64,000 nt of DNA from Synechococcales cyanobacterium C42_A2020_086 (GTDB lineage: Bacteria > Cyanobacteriota > Cyanobacteriia > Elainellales > Elainellaceae): the NCBI GenBank assembly GCA_015272325.1, contig JACYLU010000038.1, positions 1 through 64,000 of the forward strand, given 5' to 3'. Each line of letters begins with the position of its first letter. Within the stretch, counting starts at the first letter, position 1. Under the pieces are notes generated by a model, which had not been told where the DNA came from, made no database searches, and worked only from the letters and a program-made list of their open reading frames with translations. Positions 18,648 through 28,239 of the stretch are shown piece by piece. Made by a program: the position numbers and the translations under genes.

Positions 18648-20366
18648 TCAAGACGCCAACTGCAGACGAGAGAGCAGCGGAGCCGCCTCTAGGAGCGTTG
18701 CCGTGTAGGGGTGCTGCGGAGATTGAAATAAAGTTTCTGTTGCGCCAATTTCTACGATTTGCCCTGCCTGCATCACGGCAATGCGATCACAGAGAAACCG
18801 AGCAACCCACAGATCATGGGTAATGAACAAATAGGTTAAGTCAAACTCTTGCTTCAAATCCAGCATTAAATCCAGTACTTGCGCCTGTACGCTGGCATCT
18901 AGCATACTTACCGGCTCATCGCAAATCAGCAGTTTGGGGCGGGTAATTAATGCTCGAGCAATGGCCACTCGCTGCTGTTGCCCACCGGAGAGGTCCTTCG
19001 GGTAGCGGTGGTAAAACTCGGTAGCTGGGCTTAACCCGACCCGCTCTAGCATCCGCTTGGCTTCGGTCTGGGCTGTCGCCGTATCGGCCAGCCGATGAAT
19101 CAGCAGCGGATCGGCAATGCTATCGCCCACAGTCATCAGCGGATTGAGGCAAGCATGCGGATCTTGAAACACCATCTGCATCTGGCGGCGCTGCTGCTGC
19201 AAGACCGAGCGAGAACAGTGGGTCAAGTCTTGTCCCAGAAACTCGACCCATCCGGCCGTTGGGCGAATCAGGTGCAAAATGGTGCGCGAGAGGGTGCTTT
19301 TGCCGCAGCCCGATTCCCCCACCAATCCCAAAATTTCTCCGGGATAAAGGTCTAGTGAAACTCCGTCTACGGCTCGAATTGTATGGTCCTGATGGTTGGC
19401 AAACAGCTTGCTGACGAGGTTTTGCTCTAGGGTGTAATGGTGTTGCACCTGATGAAGTCGCAAGAGCGGCTGTGTTTCTACTGTAGTAGGGGGCGATGCT
19501 TCTGGCAGGCTCAGTACTGGCTCGGTATTGGCAGAATCTCTATACAGAACTCGATGGCGGTTGCCGGTCTGCAAATGCAGTGCCGCCTGCAACAGCGACC
19601 GAGTGTAGTCATGTTGGGAACGAGTCAGCACCGAGGATGTCGCACCCGCCTCGACCACCCGACCGCGATACATCACCGCAATCGCATCACAATACTCACC
19701 TACCATCGCCAGATCGTGGGAGATCAGCAACAACCCCATCTGCCGTTCCTGACAGAGGCGCGTCAGCTCCCGCAGAATCTGGGCCGAGACCGTGACATCC
19801 AGACTCGTTGTTGGCTCATCTGCCACAATCAGCTTTGGGTCTAGCAGCAGCGCTAGGGCGATGGCGACTCGCTGCCGCATACCACCGCTGAACTCATGGG
19901 GATATTGACTCCAGCGATTGGCCGGAATCTTTACCGACTCCAGGGTAGCAATTGCCCGCTCTTTGGCTGCCGCTTTCGACCAATGGGGCCGATGCGCCCG
20001 CAGCGTTTCTAAGCAGTGATCACCAATGGTCATCAGCGGATCGAGCCGCGTCATGGGGTCTTGAAACACCAGCGCCACAGCTTCACCACGAAACTGCCGC
20101 AGCCGTTCTGGCGAAAACTCAAACACTGATTCTCCGGCAAACAGCACCCGACCTTCGATGCGCGTCGCAGGTGGCAGCAGCCGCATTGCTGCCCGTCCCA
20201 AGGTGGATTTACCGCAGCCCGATTCTCCGACCAGTCCTAGCCGTTCCCCAGGTTGCAGCGTCAACGACACACCATCAACTGCCCACGATAGAGAATTTGC
20301 ATCAGCCGAGCCAGACAGGGGATAGGCAACCCGGAGGTGGTCAATCTCAAATAGCGGACTGCTCAT
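18648..20366 (-). CDS. Fused two-domain oligopeptide/nickel-type ABC transporter ATPase
   Basis: 572 residues with two complete ATPase domains (DppD-DppF fusion type). The Walker A motifs GESGCGKST are at 47-55 and 350-358. The signatures are FSGGMRQRVAIAL (about 159) and LSGGQQQRVAIARAL, and both Walker B motifs end in DEP. The domains share the extended QDPMTRLDP/QDPHACLNP Q-loop typical of peptide importers. It would energise uptake of peptides or similar solutes through DppBC-like permeases, but neither permeases nor a binding protein are in the window, so it is an orphan subunit here. Both sites look competent. Confidence 0.88.
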   Translation of the reverse strand: MSSPLFEIDHLRVAYPLSGSADANSLSWAVDGVSLTLQPGERLGLVGESGCGKSTLGRAAMRLLPPATRIEGRVLFAGESVFEFSPERLRQFRGEAVALVFQDPMTRLDPLMTIGDHCLETLRAHRPHWSKAAAKERAIATLESVKIPANRWSQYPHEFSGGMRQRVAIALALLLDPKLIVADEPTTSLDVTVSAQILRELTRLCQERQMGLLLISHDLAMVGEYCDAIAVMYRGRVVEAGATSSVLTRSQHDYTRSLLQAALHLQTGNRHRVLYRDSANTEPVLSLPEASPPTTVETQPLLRLHQVQHHYTLEQNLVSKLFANHQDHTIRAVDGVSLDLYPGEILGLVGESGCGKSTLSRTILHLIRPTAGWVEFLGQDLTHCSRSVLQQQRRQMQMVFQDPHACLNPLMTVGDSIADPLLIHRLADTATAQTEAKRMLERVGLSPATEFYHRYPKDLSGGQQQRVAIARALITRPKLLICDEPVSMLDASVQAQVLDLMLDLKQEFDLTYLFITHDLWVARFLCDRIAVMQAGQIVEIGATETLFQSPQHPYTATLLEAAPLLSRLQLAS

Positions 20367-20487
20367 GGCGAGAATCGGAAATTAGGAAAGTGTCGGTCGA
20401 GCGAACGGCAGATCAAGAGAGATTCTAACTGTTGGAGCCGCCGGATCGATCCGGAATCGATCGTTGAATGTGGTGTTGAGAGAGCAA

Positions 20488-20880
20488 TTACAGGTTGAGA
20501 GGCAAGCCAAACCGATCCTGTAGATAAACGCAGAGGGCGTGGGTAAACTCCTGTCGCTGCTCAAATCGCTCCGTTCGTACTGGCTTGCGCTCTGCATCCA
20601 GCATCCAGCCAAAATCACTGCTGAGGCGCAGCTTGTCTTGCCAGTCGGCAATAGAAACTACCAGTTGCGGAGCGGGACTGTTGTCATAATCGTGAACCCG
20701 GAAGACGTAGTTAAATGTGTTTTGCTTAGCCGCTGCAACGGTGGAAGGTTCACCCAGTTTCTCCTGAAGGCGCTGCCGCGTTTGCTGCACCAACTCTGGA
20801 TCCGTGACTTCCGACAGCGTTCGCACTGCCAAGGTCAAGGCAAAATAAAACTCTTCAACCGGAACAAACTCTAACTGCAT
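20488..20880 (-). CDS. Conserved hypothetical protein
   Basis: 130 residues, no signal peptide or membrane helix. The sequence is balanced and protein-like (EEFYFALTLAVRTLSEVTDPELVQQTRQRL, then FNYVFRVHDYDNSPAPQLVVSIADWQDKLRLSSDFGW). I do not recognise a domain. It lies 121 bp upstream of the ABC ATPase on the same strand, possibly co-transcribed. A shorter frame on the plus strand over the same bases is less protein-like and was not kept. Confidence 0.6.
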   Translation of the reverse strand: MQLEFVPVEEFYFALTLAVRTLSEVTDPELVQQTRQRLQEKLGEPSTVAAAKQNTFNYVFRVHDYDNSPAPQLVVSIADWQDKLRLSSDFGWMLDAERKPVRTERFEQRQEFTHALCVYLQDRFGLPLNL

Positions 20881-21004
20881 ACCCTATCCAAGCCTGCCCC
20901 ATCTCAAGGCAGCATGCTGCATCAAGAGTCTACCACTGAATCTGACGCTCGCGGTTTTGGCAACCTCACGTCGGGTTAGCCTCAAATCCCCAAATTAGGG
21001 ATAA

Positions 21005-21034
21005 CTGGATTTATCTGGATTGATCTGGATTGAC
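21005..21034. repeat. Three 10-bp tandem repeats CTGGATT(T/G)A(T/C) upstream of radC
   Basis: CTGGATTTAT (21005), CTGGATTGAT (21015) and CTGGATTGAC (21025), one per helical turn, 55-85 bp before the radC start. Confidence 0.85.
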
Positions 21035-21088
21035 GAACGATCAAGCTGCGTGCTCGTCCGGGTGCTACTGCATCTTTGCTACTCCACC

Positions 21089-21820
21089 ATGACCTACAAC
21101 TTGAGAATTATTGATTTACCCAGTACCGAACGTCCCCGAGAGCGGCTCCTCTCTCACGGGGCTCGCAGCCTGTCTACCGCAGAGCTGATTGCGATTCTCC
21201 TGGGAACTGGGCAGGGAGCCGGCAAACTGTCCGCGGTGGGGTTGGGTCAGCACATTCTGAAAACCTTGGGTGAGCATCAGCGGGATCCGTTGGCAGTGTT
21301 GCGGGAAGTCAGCGCCCACGAGCTGATGCAGATTCCTGGTGTCGGTCCGGCTAAAGCCACCACGATTCTGGCGGCAATTGAGCTAGGCAAGCGGGTGTTG
21401 CAGGCTCGTCCGGCTGAGGGAACAGTGATTGATGACCCAGCCGTGGCAGCGGCTGTGCTCAGCGCTGATTTAATGTGGCAATCTCAGGAACGCTTCGCCA
21501 TCCTATTGCTCGATATCAAGCACCGACTGATGGGCACGCAAATCATTACCATCGGCACGGCTACCGAAACCCTAGCCCATCCCCGCGATATTTTTCGAGC
21601 GGTCATCCGGCAAGGGGCGGTACGGGTCATTGTGGCCCACAATCATCCATCAGGAAATTTAGAGGCCAGCCCCGAAGATCTGGCCTTGACGCGCCAACTG
21701 CTAGCTGGAGCACAGTTTCTAGGCATTCCGCTCCTCGATCATCTCATCCTAGGCAACGGCGACTATCTAAGCCTGCGGCAAACCACCCGCCTGTGGCAAG
21801 AGTTCCCCCAAGGAGATTAG
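21089..21820 (+). CDS. radC: RadC/YeeS-type JAB-domain DNA repair-associated protein
   Basis: 243 residues. The N-terminal helix-hairpin-helix region contains [34 protein letters not shown] and [15 protein letters not shown]. The C-terminal JAB/MPN domain keeps the metal-binding motif [17 protein letters not shown] with its His-x-His and Asp. The name comes from an old repair phenotype in E. coli now doubted, so the biochemical role is unclear. The start [20 protein letters not shown] matches the family; an upstream ATG at 21020 is less likely. Confidence 0.85.
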   Translation: MTYNLRIIDLPSTERPRERLLSHGARSLSTAELIAILLGTGQGAGKLSAVGLGQHILKTLGEHQRDPLAVLREVSAHELMQIPGVGPAKATTILAAIELGKRVLQARPAEGTVIDDPAVAAAVLSADLMWQSQERFAILLLDIKHRLMGTQIITIGTATETLAHPRDIFRAVIRQGAVRVIVAHNHPSGNLEASPEDLALTRQLLAGAQFLGIPLLDHLILGNGDYLSLRQTTRLWQEFPQGD

Positions 21821-22074
21821 GGAAACCGATCACAGACAAGAGCACAGAACAGGTAAGTCATTAAGTAAGCGGCTGCCTGAGCCACTAAGGCAGAGAGACA
21901 CGTTCGTTTGGACGGCACTGATTGCCCTTCGCCCCTCAGTCTACATCGGAATCCATTCGCTATACTGAATTGAATTGCAGGTGCAAGTCTGGTTGCAGAG
22001 CATGGCATCCTGACCTATACTTAAACCTCGGACAATTACTATCGGGCTGTACGTTATCCAGCTAGGAGGGTTCT

Positions 22075-22443
22075 ATTCCGGACGCACTTACCTTAACCGT
22101 TAGCTTAAGAGGCACTCGCGAAGTTAGAGACAACTGCCAGCTGTTTCGCCTTGCAGGTTTGCTTGATGCATTCTCGGAGCCAACCTTTCGCAAGGTGCTG
22201 GATAAGTATGTGGAAGAAGGTCCCAAAAACTTTATTCTTGATCTCTCCCAAATTGATTTTGTTGATAGCTCTGGCTTGGGTGCTCTAGTTCAGTTAGTCA
22301 AGAAAGTTCAAACTGTGGGAGGCACACTACAGATTGTCACAAATCCGCGGGTAACTCAAACTGTTAAGTTGGTGCGGCTAGAGCAATTTTTATCCCTCCA
22401 ACCCTCCGTGGAAGTTGCCTTAGAGAATGCCAAAAAGAACTAA
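22075..22443 (+). CDS. STAS-domain anti-sigma factor antagonist-like protein with ATT start
   Basis: 122 residues if translation starts at ATT 22075. The frame is open from 22066 (TAG at 22063-22065) and contains no ATG, GTG or TTG until a TTG at 22159 inside the STAS core. AGGAGGG (22064-22070) sits 4 bp before ATT. The region between encodes LTLTVSLRGTREVRDNCQLFRLAGLLDAF, which looks like family sequence. The STAS core has FILDLSQIDFVDSSGLGALVQL, with the DSSGLG loop whose serine is phosphorylated in SpoIIAA-type antagonists. It should act in a partner-switching pathway with a serine kinase. Starting at 22159 would lose the first beta strand. Confidence 0.8.
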   Translation: MPDALTLTVSLRGTREVRDNCQLFRLAGLLDAFSEPTFRKVLDKYVEEGPKNFILDLSQIDFVDSSGLGALVQLVKKVQTVGGTLQIVTNPRVTQTVKLVRLEQFLSLQPSVEVALENAKKN

Positions 22444-22501
22444 CGTCCAGTGCTCGCTCCTCAGGAGGCAGACTGTGCGATGACATTGAGGTGACAAGGC
22501 A

Positions 22502-22990
22502 GTGGAGTTGAATCAAGGGGCCGATCTGACATGCCTAGGAAATGAACCGCCTCTTCAGCAGTTCTCGTTGCTGCCTCAATTTTTTTCGTTGAATTCGGCG
22601 TCAGAGCTTTCGCATCAGCTATTGCAGCTTTCTCCGGCAGCGCTTGCCTATGTTGGAGATGCCGTTTACGAACTGTTTATCCGCACCTATTATTTGCTGC
22701 CACCAAAACGGTTGCAGCTTTATCATAATCAAGTCGTAGCTCAAGTTCGGGCAGAGCGTCAGGCGCAGCACCTCCAGTCTCTACAGCTGCATCTCACGTC
22801 GGAGGAATTGGAGGTCGTTCGGCGAGGGCGCAATGCGGCGTCTAAGCGCTCCAAGCGAGCTGATCCCAACATTTATCAGCAGGCAACTGGACTAGAGGCT
22901 TTACTCGGTTATTTGTATATTAAAGACGCGCAGCGTCTCACTCAGCTTTTGGCCCTGTTACAGTTAGAAAGTTCAGCCAGTTCCAGTTAG
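22502..22990 (+). CDS. mrnC: Mini-ribonuclease III
   Basis: 162 residues, GTG start. It has the RNase III catalytic fold without a double-stranded-RNA-binding domain. [23 protein letters not shown] (about 48-70) bears the catalytic acidic residue, followed by [33 protein letters not shown] with the second acidic cluster. Mini-III matures 23S rRNA ends. The rlmB gene follows, a linkage also known in Bacillus, so the pair forms a 23S rRNA maturation unit. The first ~45 residues are less conserved, so the precise start is uncertain. Confidence 0.85.
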   Translation: MELNQGADLTCLGNEPPLQQFSLLPQFFSLNSASELSHQLLQLSPAALAYVGDAVYELFIRTYYLLPPKRLQLYHNQVVAQVRAERQAQHLQSLQLHLTSEELEVVRRGRNAASKRSKRADPNIYQQATGLEALLGYLYIKDAQRLTQLLALLQLESSASSS

Positions 22991-23018
22991 CCGCACGACA
23001 AATTGCTCTGGAATCCTT

Positions 23019-23048
23019 CTAGTATCAGGCACGCTAGTATCAGGCACG
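23019..23048. repeat. Perfect 15-bp tandem repeat CTAGTATCAGGCACG
   Basis: Copies at 23019-23033 and 23034-23048, in the spacer between mrnC and rlmB. Confidence 0.92.
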
Positions 23049-23118
23049 GCAGAGTTCAAAACACAGGCTGAACATTTCGGCTGGCTAGAGAAACCCATTC
23101 AACTTCCATAACCTCGCA

Positions 23119-24246
23119 ATGAAAAAGAATTTTGACGCCCGAGGGAAGAAATATCGGTCGGTTCCGGGCGGAAAACCGCGTCCTGGTCTCCCTTCGGGCA
23201 AGAATACCTCTGCTGCTCACGACGCCCATCAAAACGGACAGAGGAGCGGTCCTCGAAAAAAACTGGTCGGAGCACGCCGCGATCCCTATCGAATTCCCAA
23301 GTCGCTTGACTCAGCAACTCGCCCGCCAAAGACTGCAGTGACGCCAAAGGAGTCGGCAAAGCGGGATCATTCGTGTCCTCCTGCCGAAGAGAAGCTTGGC
23401 ATCAACTCGCTTGATCCCGTTGCAGTCGATACTGAAATCGAAAATGATTTGATTTACGGTCGTCATAGCGTTCTTGCAGCGCTCACCAACCAACGTCAAC
23501 TGCACCGAATTTGGGTAACTCCTAAGCTACGATACGATCCCCGCTTTCTTTCACTGTTGGCCCATGCGAAAGCGTCCGGCACGGTGATCGATGAAGTTGA
23601 ATTTCGTCGCTTAGATCAACTAACCCAGGGAGCGAACCACCAGGGAATCGCTGCCCAAGTGGCCCCCTATGCCTATCTAGAGCTAGCGGAGTTGATCCAG
23701 CGAGCTAAGTCCGCTACCGAACAGCCAGTCCTCGTTGCGGCTGATGGCATTACTGACCCTCACAACCTCGGAGCGATTATTCGCACCGCAGAAGCAATGG
23801 GGGCGCAAGGTCTGATTATTCCGCAGCGGCGGGCAGTTGGAGTGACCTCCACCGTTGCCAAGGTGGCGGCAGGAGCGCTAGAAACCTTTCCAGTGGCTAG
23901 AGTAGTCAATCTGGTGCGGGCGTTGGAAGAACTGAAGAGCGCTGGATTTTGGATCTACGGCACGGCTGCAACCGCTAGCCAAACCATCGATGCTGTTGAG
24001 TTCAATGCCTCGACCGTACTGGTGATTGGTTCAGAAGGCGAAGGGCTGTCAATGCTGACTCAGCGCTGTTGTGATGTGCTTGCAGCAATTCCCCTGCAAG
24101 GTCATGTTCCTAGCCTCAACGCCTCTGTGGCAGCCGGAATGGTGCTGTATGAGGTGTTTCGGCAGCGCCGCTCTCAGCGAGTCCATCTGCCATCGGTTTC
24201 AAATTCAAAATCGATTTCAAAAAATGCTTTTCAAAACCCGGTGTAA
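23119..24246 (+). CDS. rlmB: 23S rRNA 2'-O-methyltransferase RlmB (SPOUT, TrmH family)
   Basis: 375 residues. About 110 N-terminal residues are basic and low in complexity ([22 protein letters not shown]), a variable extension typical of cyanobacterial members. A substrate-binding domain starts at [25 protein letters not shown]. The knotted SPOUT domain has [43 protein letters not shown] and [22 protein letters not shown], the three AdoMet-binding motifs. It methylates a 23S rRNA guanosine (G2251 in E. coli). Confidence 0.88.
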   Translation: MKKNFDARGKKYRSVPGGKPRPGLPSGKNTSAAHDAHQNGQRSGPRKKLVGARRDPYRIPKSLDSATRPPKTAVTPKESAKRDHSCPPAEEKLGINSLDPVAVDTEIENDLIYGRHSVLAALTNQRQLHRIWVTPKLRYDPRFLSLLAHAKASGTVIDEVEFRRLDQLTQGANHQGIAAQVAPYAYLELAELIQRAKSATEQPVLVAADGITDPHNLGAIIRTAEAMGAQGLIIPQRRAVGVTSTVAKVAAGALETFPVARVVNLVRALEELKSAGFWIYGTAATASQTIDAVEFNASTVLVIGSEGEGLSMLTQRCCDVLAAIPLQGHVPSLNASVAAGMVLYEVFRQRRSQRVHLPSVSNSKSISKNAFQNPV

Positions 24247-24266
24247 GGCAGTATAAACAGAATGTA

Positions 24267-24303
24267 AAAAATTGATGCGAGTTGATGCAAGAAATCAATT
24301 TTT
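24267..24303 (+). terminator. A/T-rich hairpin after rlmB
   Basis: A perfect 10-bp stem, AAAAATTGAT (24267-24276) and ATCAATTTTT (24294-24303), encloses a 17-nt loop about 20 bp after the rlmB stop. The 3' arm ends in five Ts, as in a weak intrinsic terminator. Symmetry would allow use on either strand. Confidence 0.45.
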
Positions 24304-24356
24304 GTGACTGATCCCGGTACGGTGCGTCCAAACATTCCGGTAACTGATAAGGGCAT

Positions 24357-24641
24357 ATGAAAGAACTTTGGATTACTTTCCTGGAAACTCTGGGTTTGGC
24401 CTGGTGGGTAGAAGTAGTGACAGCAGCCCCGAATTGCACCTACTATTTCGGACCTTATGCTACGGCTGAAGAGGCTAAAGCGGCTCAACCAGGGTTCATC
24501 AACGATCTCGAACAGGAAGGAGCCTGTGAGATCCAGGCAGTGGTCAAGCGCTGCAAGCCAAAACAGCTCACGATTTTTGAAGAAGATAGTGCGGTTAATC
24601 CCGCTCCTGGCATCTCGCCGGCCTTTAGCGGGCAACTTTAG
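24357..24641 (+). CDS. DUF1816 protein
   Basis: 94 residues. The family pattern LAWWVEVVTAAPNCTYYFGPYATAEEAKAAQPGFINDLEQE is evident, followed by a short variable tail. DUF1816 is a small cyanobacterial domain, sometimes discussed near phycobilisome or stress proteins, with no established biochemical role. ATG at 24357; a weak GGGCAT precedes it. It is separated from rlmB by the A/T hairpin, so it may be transcribed alone. Confidence 0.75.
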   Translation: MKELWITFLETLGLAWWVEVVTAAPNCTYYFGPYATAEEAKAAQPGFINDLEQEGACEIQAVVKRCKPKQLTIFEEDSAVNPAPGISPAFSGQL

Positions 24642-24651
24642 CTGGCACGTT

Positions 24652-24680
24652 TTGATTAATCGTTTGTTGATTAATCGTTT
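24652..24680. repeat. 14-bp direct repeat TTGATTAATCGTTT
   Basis: Identical copies at 24652-24665 and 24667-24680 (15-bp period), between the convergent DUF1816 and hydrolase genes. Confidence 0.9.
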
Positions 24681-24733
24681 ATCTTGAACTTTTTGAACAA
24701 TTCCATAAACTGCCCTCTGTGTTTATTCCGCGT

Positions 24734-25591
24734 TTATCCCGCGATAACTTGAGGGTGCTGCTGCAGCCAAGCTTCTATATCTGCCAAAACTTGCGTTGGT
24801 ATTTCCCAGGGAAACAGATGCGCCACATTGGGGTAGCAGTGAACCTGGCAAGCTCGCAGGTGCTGGGCAGTTTCCAAGCTCGACGCTGCAGCAATGTGAC
24901 GATCTGCCTCACCAATCAGCATCAAAGTTGGACATTGGATTTGCTCTAGCGCTGCCAAACGGTTGTAGCCTTGACGAATGGCAGTGTTGAGAGCGCGACT
25001 GGCCGCTTTAGAAGTTTGCAGATAGGCGGGCATGGCAGCAGCGGCGATGTACTGATAAGCCACAGGCGTATGCTGCTGAATCAGGTAGCGAAACAGCGAG
25101 CGTTTGCCAAACGTGTCGATGTTCCACTGCCAGCCAGGATGTAGCCAGTTCAGCACAGCAGCCAGCCCGGTATAGACCTCATCTTGCCAATCCACGCGGG
25201 GATGAGTGCTCCAGGGACGAGCAGCCGTCGCAATTAGAATTAAACCCGTGACACGCTCTGGTCGCCGCAGCGCTAGCTCCATTGCCAGAATTCCTCCCAG
25301 CGACCAACCCAAAACGAGAGCACGCGAAATCGCTAGCCGATCGAGCAGGGCTTCTAGATCGAGCAGATGATCGCTCATCTGAAAGTGTTGAGGCGCTGGA
25401 CTACCGCCATAGCCCCGCAGGTCGGGGGCAATTGTCTGAAAGCGCTGCGACAGGTGCTGCGTAAACACCGCCATACTGGCACGGTTGCCGGGGTGCCCAT
25501 GCAGACAGAGAATAGGAAATCCTTGCCCGCAAATCTCAGTTGCCAGGGGCACGGCAGATGTTGAAGCCTGAGAGGAAGAAAGGGTGGTCAT
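24734..25591 (-). CDS. Alpha/beta hydrolase
   Basis: About 285 residues. The oxyanion loop is LCLHGHPGN (about 25-33), the nucleophile elbow VLGWSLGGI (serine near residue 95), the acid region LMLIGEADRHI and the catalytic histidine NVAHLFPWE. The overall pattern fits the esterase/haloperoxidase-like group with APDLRGYGGSPAP. The substrate cannot be told. Start at ATG 25591 (MTTLSSSQ); the ATG at 25630 adds 13 arginine-rich residues and is less likely. It is divergent from gatA. Confidence 0.8.
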   Translation of the reverse strand: MTTLSSSQASTSAVPLATEICGQGFPILCLHGHPGNRASMAVFTQHLSQRFQTIAPDLRGYGGSPAPQHFQMSDHLLDLEALLDRLAISRALVLGWSLGGILAMELALRRPERVTGLILIATAARPWSTHPRVDWQDEVYTGLAAVLNWLHPGWQWNIDTFGKRSLFRYLIQQHTPVAYQYIAAAAMPAYLQTSKAASRALNTAIRQGYNRLAALEQIQCPTLMLIGEADRHIAAASSLETAQHLRACQVHCYPNVAHLFPWEIPTQVLADIEAWLQQHPQVIAG

Positions 25592-25793
25592 AGACTCGAT
25601 CCTACACCTGCGGCTGGAAAAGCGTGTCATGCCTATCCCCAGGACTCCCCCCTGCTCGTATACACTGAGTAGGTTAGGTTGCAGGTTGAGTTGGCAGTCG
25701 CAATTCGCCTGAGAAGGTCTTCCGTCTCGAATACGGAATTATCTGAGCCTACACGCTTTACCCTTAGTTGACGCTGAGTTTAGAGGTCATGGC

Positions 25794-27257
25794 ATGGCAT
25801 CGATTCGCGAGTTGCACCATCAACTCATTCACAAAGAAAGATCGGCAGTGGAAATTACCCAAGAAGCCCTGCAGCGGATTGAAGCTGTGGAACCGCAGGT
25901 TCACAGTTTTCTTTGTGTGACGGCCGAGCGGGCACTCGCGCAAGCCCAGCAGGTCGATGCTCGGATTGCAGCTGGGGAACCCATCGGGATGCTAGCCGGG
26001 ATTCCCATCGGCATTAAAGACAACCTCTGCACCCAAGGCATTCCTACGACCTGCGCTTCAAAAATTCTGGAGCAGTTTGTGCCGCCCTACGAATCGACAG
26101 TCACTCAGCGCTTAGGGGAGGCCGGCGCGGTCATGGTCGGCAAGACGAACCTCGATGAATTTGCCATGGGCGGTTCCACCGAAAATTCTGCCTTTCAGCG
26201 GACAGCTAACCCCTGGGATCTCGAACGAATTCCTGGCGGTTCTTCGGGCGGATCGGCCGCGGCCGTTGCAGCCGGCGAATGTACCGTTGCGTTGGGATCG
26301 GATACCGGCGGATCGATCCGGCAGCCAGCGGCACTGTGTGGTGTCGTGGGTATGAAACCAACCTATGGGCTAGTGTCCCGCTATGGGCTAGTGGCCTTTG
26401 CGTCTTCGCTAGATCAGATTGGTCCGTTTGGGCGCTCTGTGGAAGATGTCGCCATTTTGCTCAAGGAAATCGCTGGGCACGATCCCAAAGACGCTACTAG
26501 CCTCAAGGTAGAGATTCCCGACTACCCGAGCTTGCTAAAACCCGAGCTGACCTCTAAGAGCCAGCGCAAATTTCGAGTTGGCATCATTAAAGAAACCTTT
26601 GGTGAAGGCGTTCAGCCGGCCGTCGCCCAGGCGGTGCTGCAAGCGGTTGAGCAGTTTAAGGCGCTGGGAGCGGAGGTGCAGGAAATTTCTTGCCCGCAGT
26701 TTCGCTATGGTATTGCTGCCTACTACATCATTGCCCCCTCGGAAGCCTCGGCAAACTTAGCTCGCTACGATGGCGTCAAGTATGGCTTTCGCGCCGAGCA
26801 ATCCGACAATCTGATTACGATGTACACTAAAACCCGTGCTCAAGGGTTTGGCGATGAAGTCAAACGGCGGATCATGATTGGCACCTACACGCTTTCGGCG
26901 GGCTACTACGACGCCTACTACTTGAAGGCACAGAAGGTGCGTACCTTGATCAAGCAGGACTTTGAGCGGGCGTTTGCCGAGGTCGATGTACTGGTCTGTC
27001 CGACCTCACCCACAACAGCATTCAAAGCTGGCGAAAAGAAAGACGACCCGCTTGGCATGTACTTGCTCGACCTGATGACGATCCCGGTAAACCTAGCAGG
27101 GCTACCAGGGCTAAGCCTACCCTGCGGTTTTGACGATCAGGGTCTGCCGATTGGCTTGCAGATTATCGGCAACGTCCTGCGCGAGGATCTCGTGCTGCAG
27201 GCGGCCTACGCCTACGAGCAGTCTACCGATTGGCACCGGCGGATGCCACCCCTGTAG
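25794..27257 (+). CDS. gatA: Glutamyl-tRNA(Gln) amidotransferase subunit A
   Basis: 487 residues of the amidase signature family. The catalytic lysine is in [11 protein letters not shown] (about residue 79). The Ser-cisSer-Lys triad is completed in [16 protein letters not shown] and [20 protein letters not shown]. Other GatA motifs are [22 protein letters not shown] and [20 protein letters not shown]. With GatB and GatC it converts Glu-tRNA(Gln) to Gln-tRNA(Gln); cyanobacteria rely on this route. gatB and gatC are not in the window, as is usual for cyanobacteria, where the genes are scattered. Confidence 0.95.
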   Translation: MASIRELHHQLIHKERSAVEITQEALQRIEAVEPQVHSFLCVTAERALAQAQQVDARIAAGEPIGMLAGIPIGIKDNLCTQGIPTTCASKILEQFVPPYESTVTQRLGEAGAVMVGKTNLDEFAMGGSTENSAFQRTANPWDLERIPGGSSGGSAAAVAAGECTVALGSDTGGSIRQPAALCGVVGMKPTYGLVSRYGLVAFASSLDQIGPFGRSVEDVAILLKEIAGHDPKDATSLKVEIPDYPSLLKPELTSKSQRKFRVGIIKETFGEGVQPAVAQAVLQAVEQFKALGAEVQEISCPQFRYGIAAYYIIAPSEASANLARYDGVKYGFRAEQSDNLITMYTKTRAQGFGDEVKRRIMIGTYTLSAGYYDAYYLKAQKVRTLIKQDFERAFAEVDVLVCPTSPTTAFKAGEKKDDPLGMYLLDLMTIPVNLAGLPGLSLPCGFDDQGLPIGLQIIGNVLREDLVLQAAYAYEQSTDWHRRMPPL

Positions 27258-27300
27258 ATCCGGCTATAGAGCTGAACGGCTGCCTTTTTTCCTAGAGAGC

Positions 27301-27322
27301 AGTCATTTTGAAGTCATTTTGA
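27301..27322. repeat. Perfect 11-bp tandem repeat AGTCATTTTGA
   Basis: Copies at 27301-27311 and 27312-27322 between gatA and the following hydrolase gene. Confidence 0.9.
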
Positions 27323-27354
27323 ATCGATGTGCTAACGTTTCGAGCTGAACGTTC

Positions 27355-28230
27355 ATGCTGAAACTTTTGCTGTTCACCGTTGGGTTGCTTAGCATCCTCT
27401 ACAGCACAGCCTGTGGGGCGCTGTACCTGAAGCAAACGCGCATGATTTTTCTGCCGACAGCGCAGATTGAGCAAACTCCGGCAGCGCTGAACCTGTCCTA
27501 TCAGGAGGTCTGGCTACCTGTGGGCAACGGCGATCAGATCCACGGTTGGTGGATTCCAGCATCGGGACCTGAGAGAGGCGTTGTGCTGTACCTACATGGC
27601 AATGGCATCAACATTGGGGCCAACGTCTGGCAAGCAGGGCGGTTTCACCATCTGGGTCTGTCGGTCTTGCTGATCGACTACCGCGGCTACGGGCGCAGCC
27701 AAGGTGCCTTTCCCAGCGAAGCCCAAGTCTACGAAGATGCTGCTATTGCTTGGGATTATTTGACTCAGACACGAAACATTCCCCCAGAGCGAATTTTCAT
27801 CTATGGACATTCCCTCGGTGGAGCCATCGCCATTGAGCTGGCAACACATCACCCCCAAGCAGCCGGACTGATTGTGCAAAGCTCCTTTACCTCCATGCGG
27901 CAGATGGTGGATCGCGCTCTTAGCTATGCCCGCATTTTTCCGGTCGACTGGCTCCTAACCCAACGGTTTGACTCCATTGCTAAGGTGCCTGCTTTGCAGG
28001 TGCCCGTTCTGTTTATTCACGGCAAAGCCGATAGCCAGATCCCGTTTCAAATGAGTAAACAGCTCTACGCGGCTACTCCAGGGGTGAAACAGCTCTACTT
28101 GGTGCCGCTCGCGGACCATAACGATGTTGCTGATACGGCTGGAGCTGAGTATCTGCAAGTGCTAGACCAGTTTGTGGACCAGGCCCTGCAGGCTAGCCAA
28201 ATCCCCCTAGAGCCTGTAGAAGGGTCATGA
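27355..28230 (+). CDS. Membrane-anchored alpha/beta hydrolase (BEM46/ABHD17-like)
   Basis: 291 residues. The hydrophobic N-terminus LLLFTVGLLSILYSTACGALYL (about 3-24) serves as signal anchor or lipoprotein-like signal. The core has VVLYLHGNGINIGANVWQA, LLIDYRGYGRSQGAFPSE, the nucleophile elbow IYGHSLGGAIA, the acid LFIHGKADSQIPF and the histidine ADHNDVADTAG. This pattern matches the BEM46/ABHD13-17 group of serine hydrolases, some of which act on lipids or thioesters. It follows gatA by 97 bp on the same strand and may be co-transcribed. Confidence 0.82.
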   Translation: MLKLLLFTVGLLSILYSTACGALYLKQTRMIFLPTAQIEQTPAALNLSYQEVWLPVGNGDQIHGWWIPASGPERGVVLYLHGNGINIGANVWQAGRFHHLGLSVLLIDYRGYGRSQGAFPSEAQVYEDAAIAWDYLTQTRNIPPERIFIYGHSLGGAIAIELATHHPQAAGLIVQSSFTSMRQMVDRALSYARIFPVDWLLTQRFDSIAKVPALQVPVLFIHGKADSQIPFQMSKQLYAATPGVKQLYLVPLADHNDVADTAGAEYLQVLDQFVDQALQASQIPLEPVEGS

Positions 28231-28239
28231 GCGGCTATA

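Noticed and set aside
18400-18648. 82-residue frame after the fused ABC ATPase as a confident gene
   Set aside because: Apart from the TGATG overlap there is no recognisable domain, and the composition of its second half looks random. It is kept only as a note on the spacer.
20539-20874. 111-codon plus-strand frame
   Set aside because: It overlaps the minus-strand 130-residue gene, which has more protein-like composition and fits the local strand and operon order.
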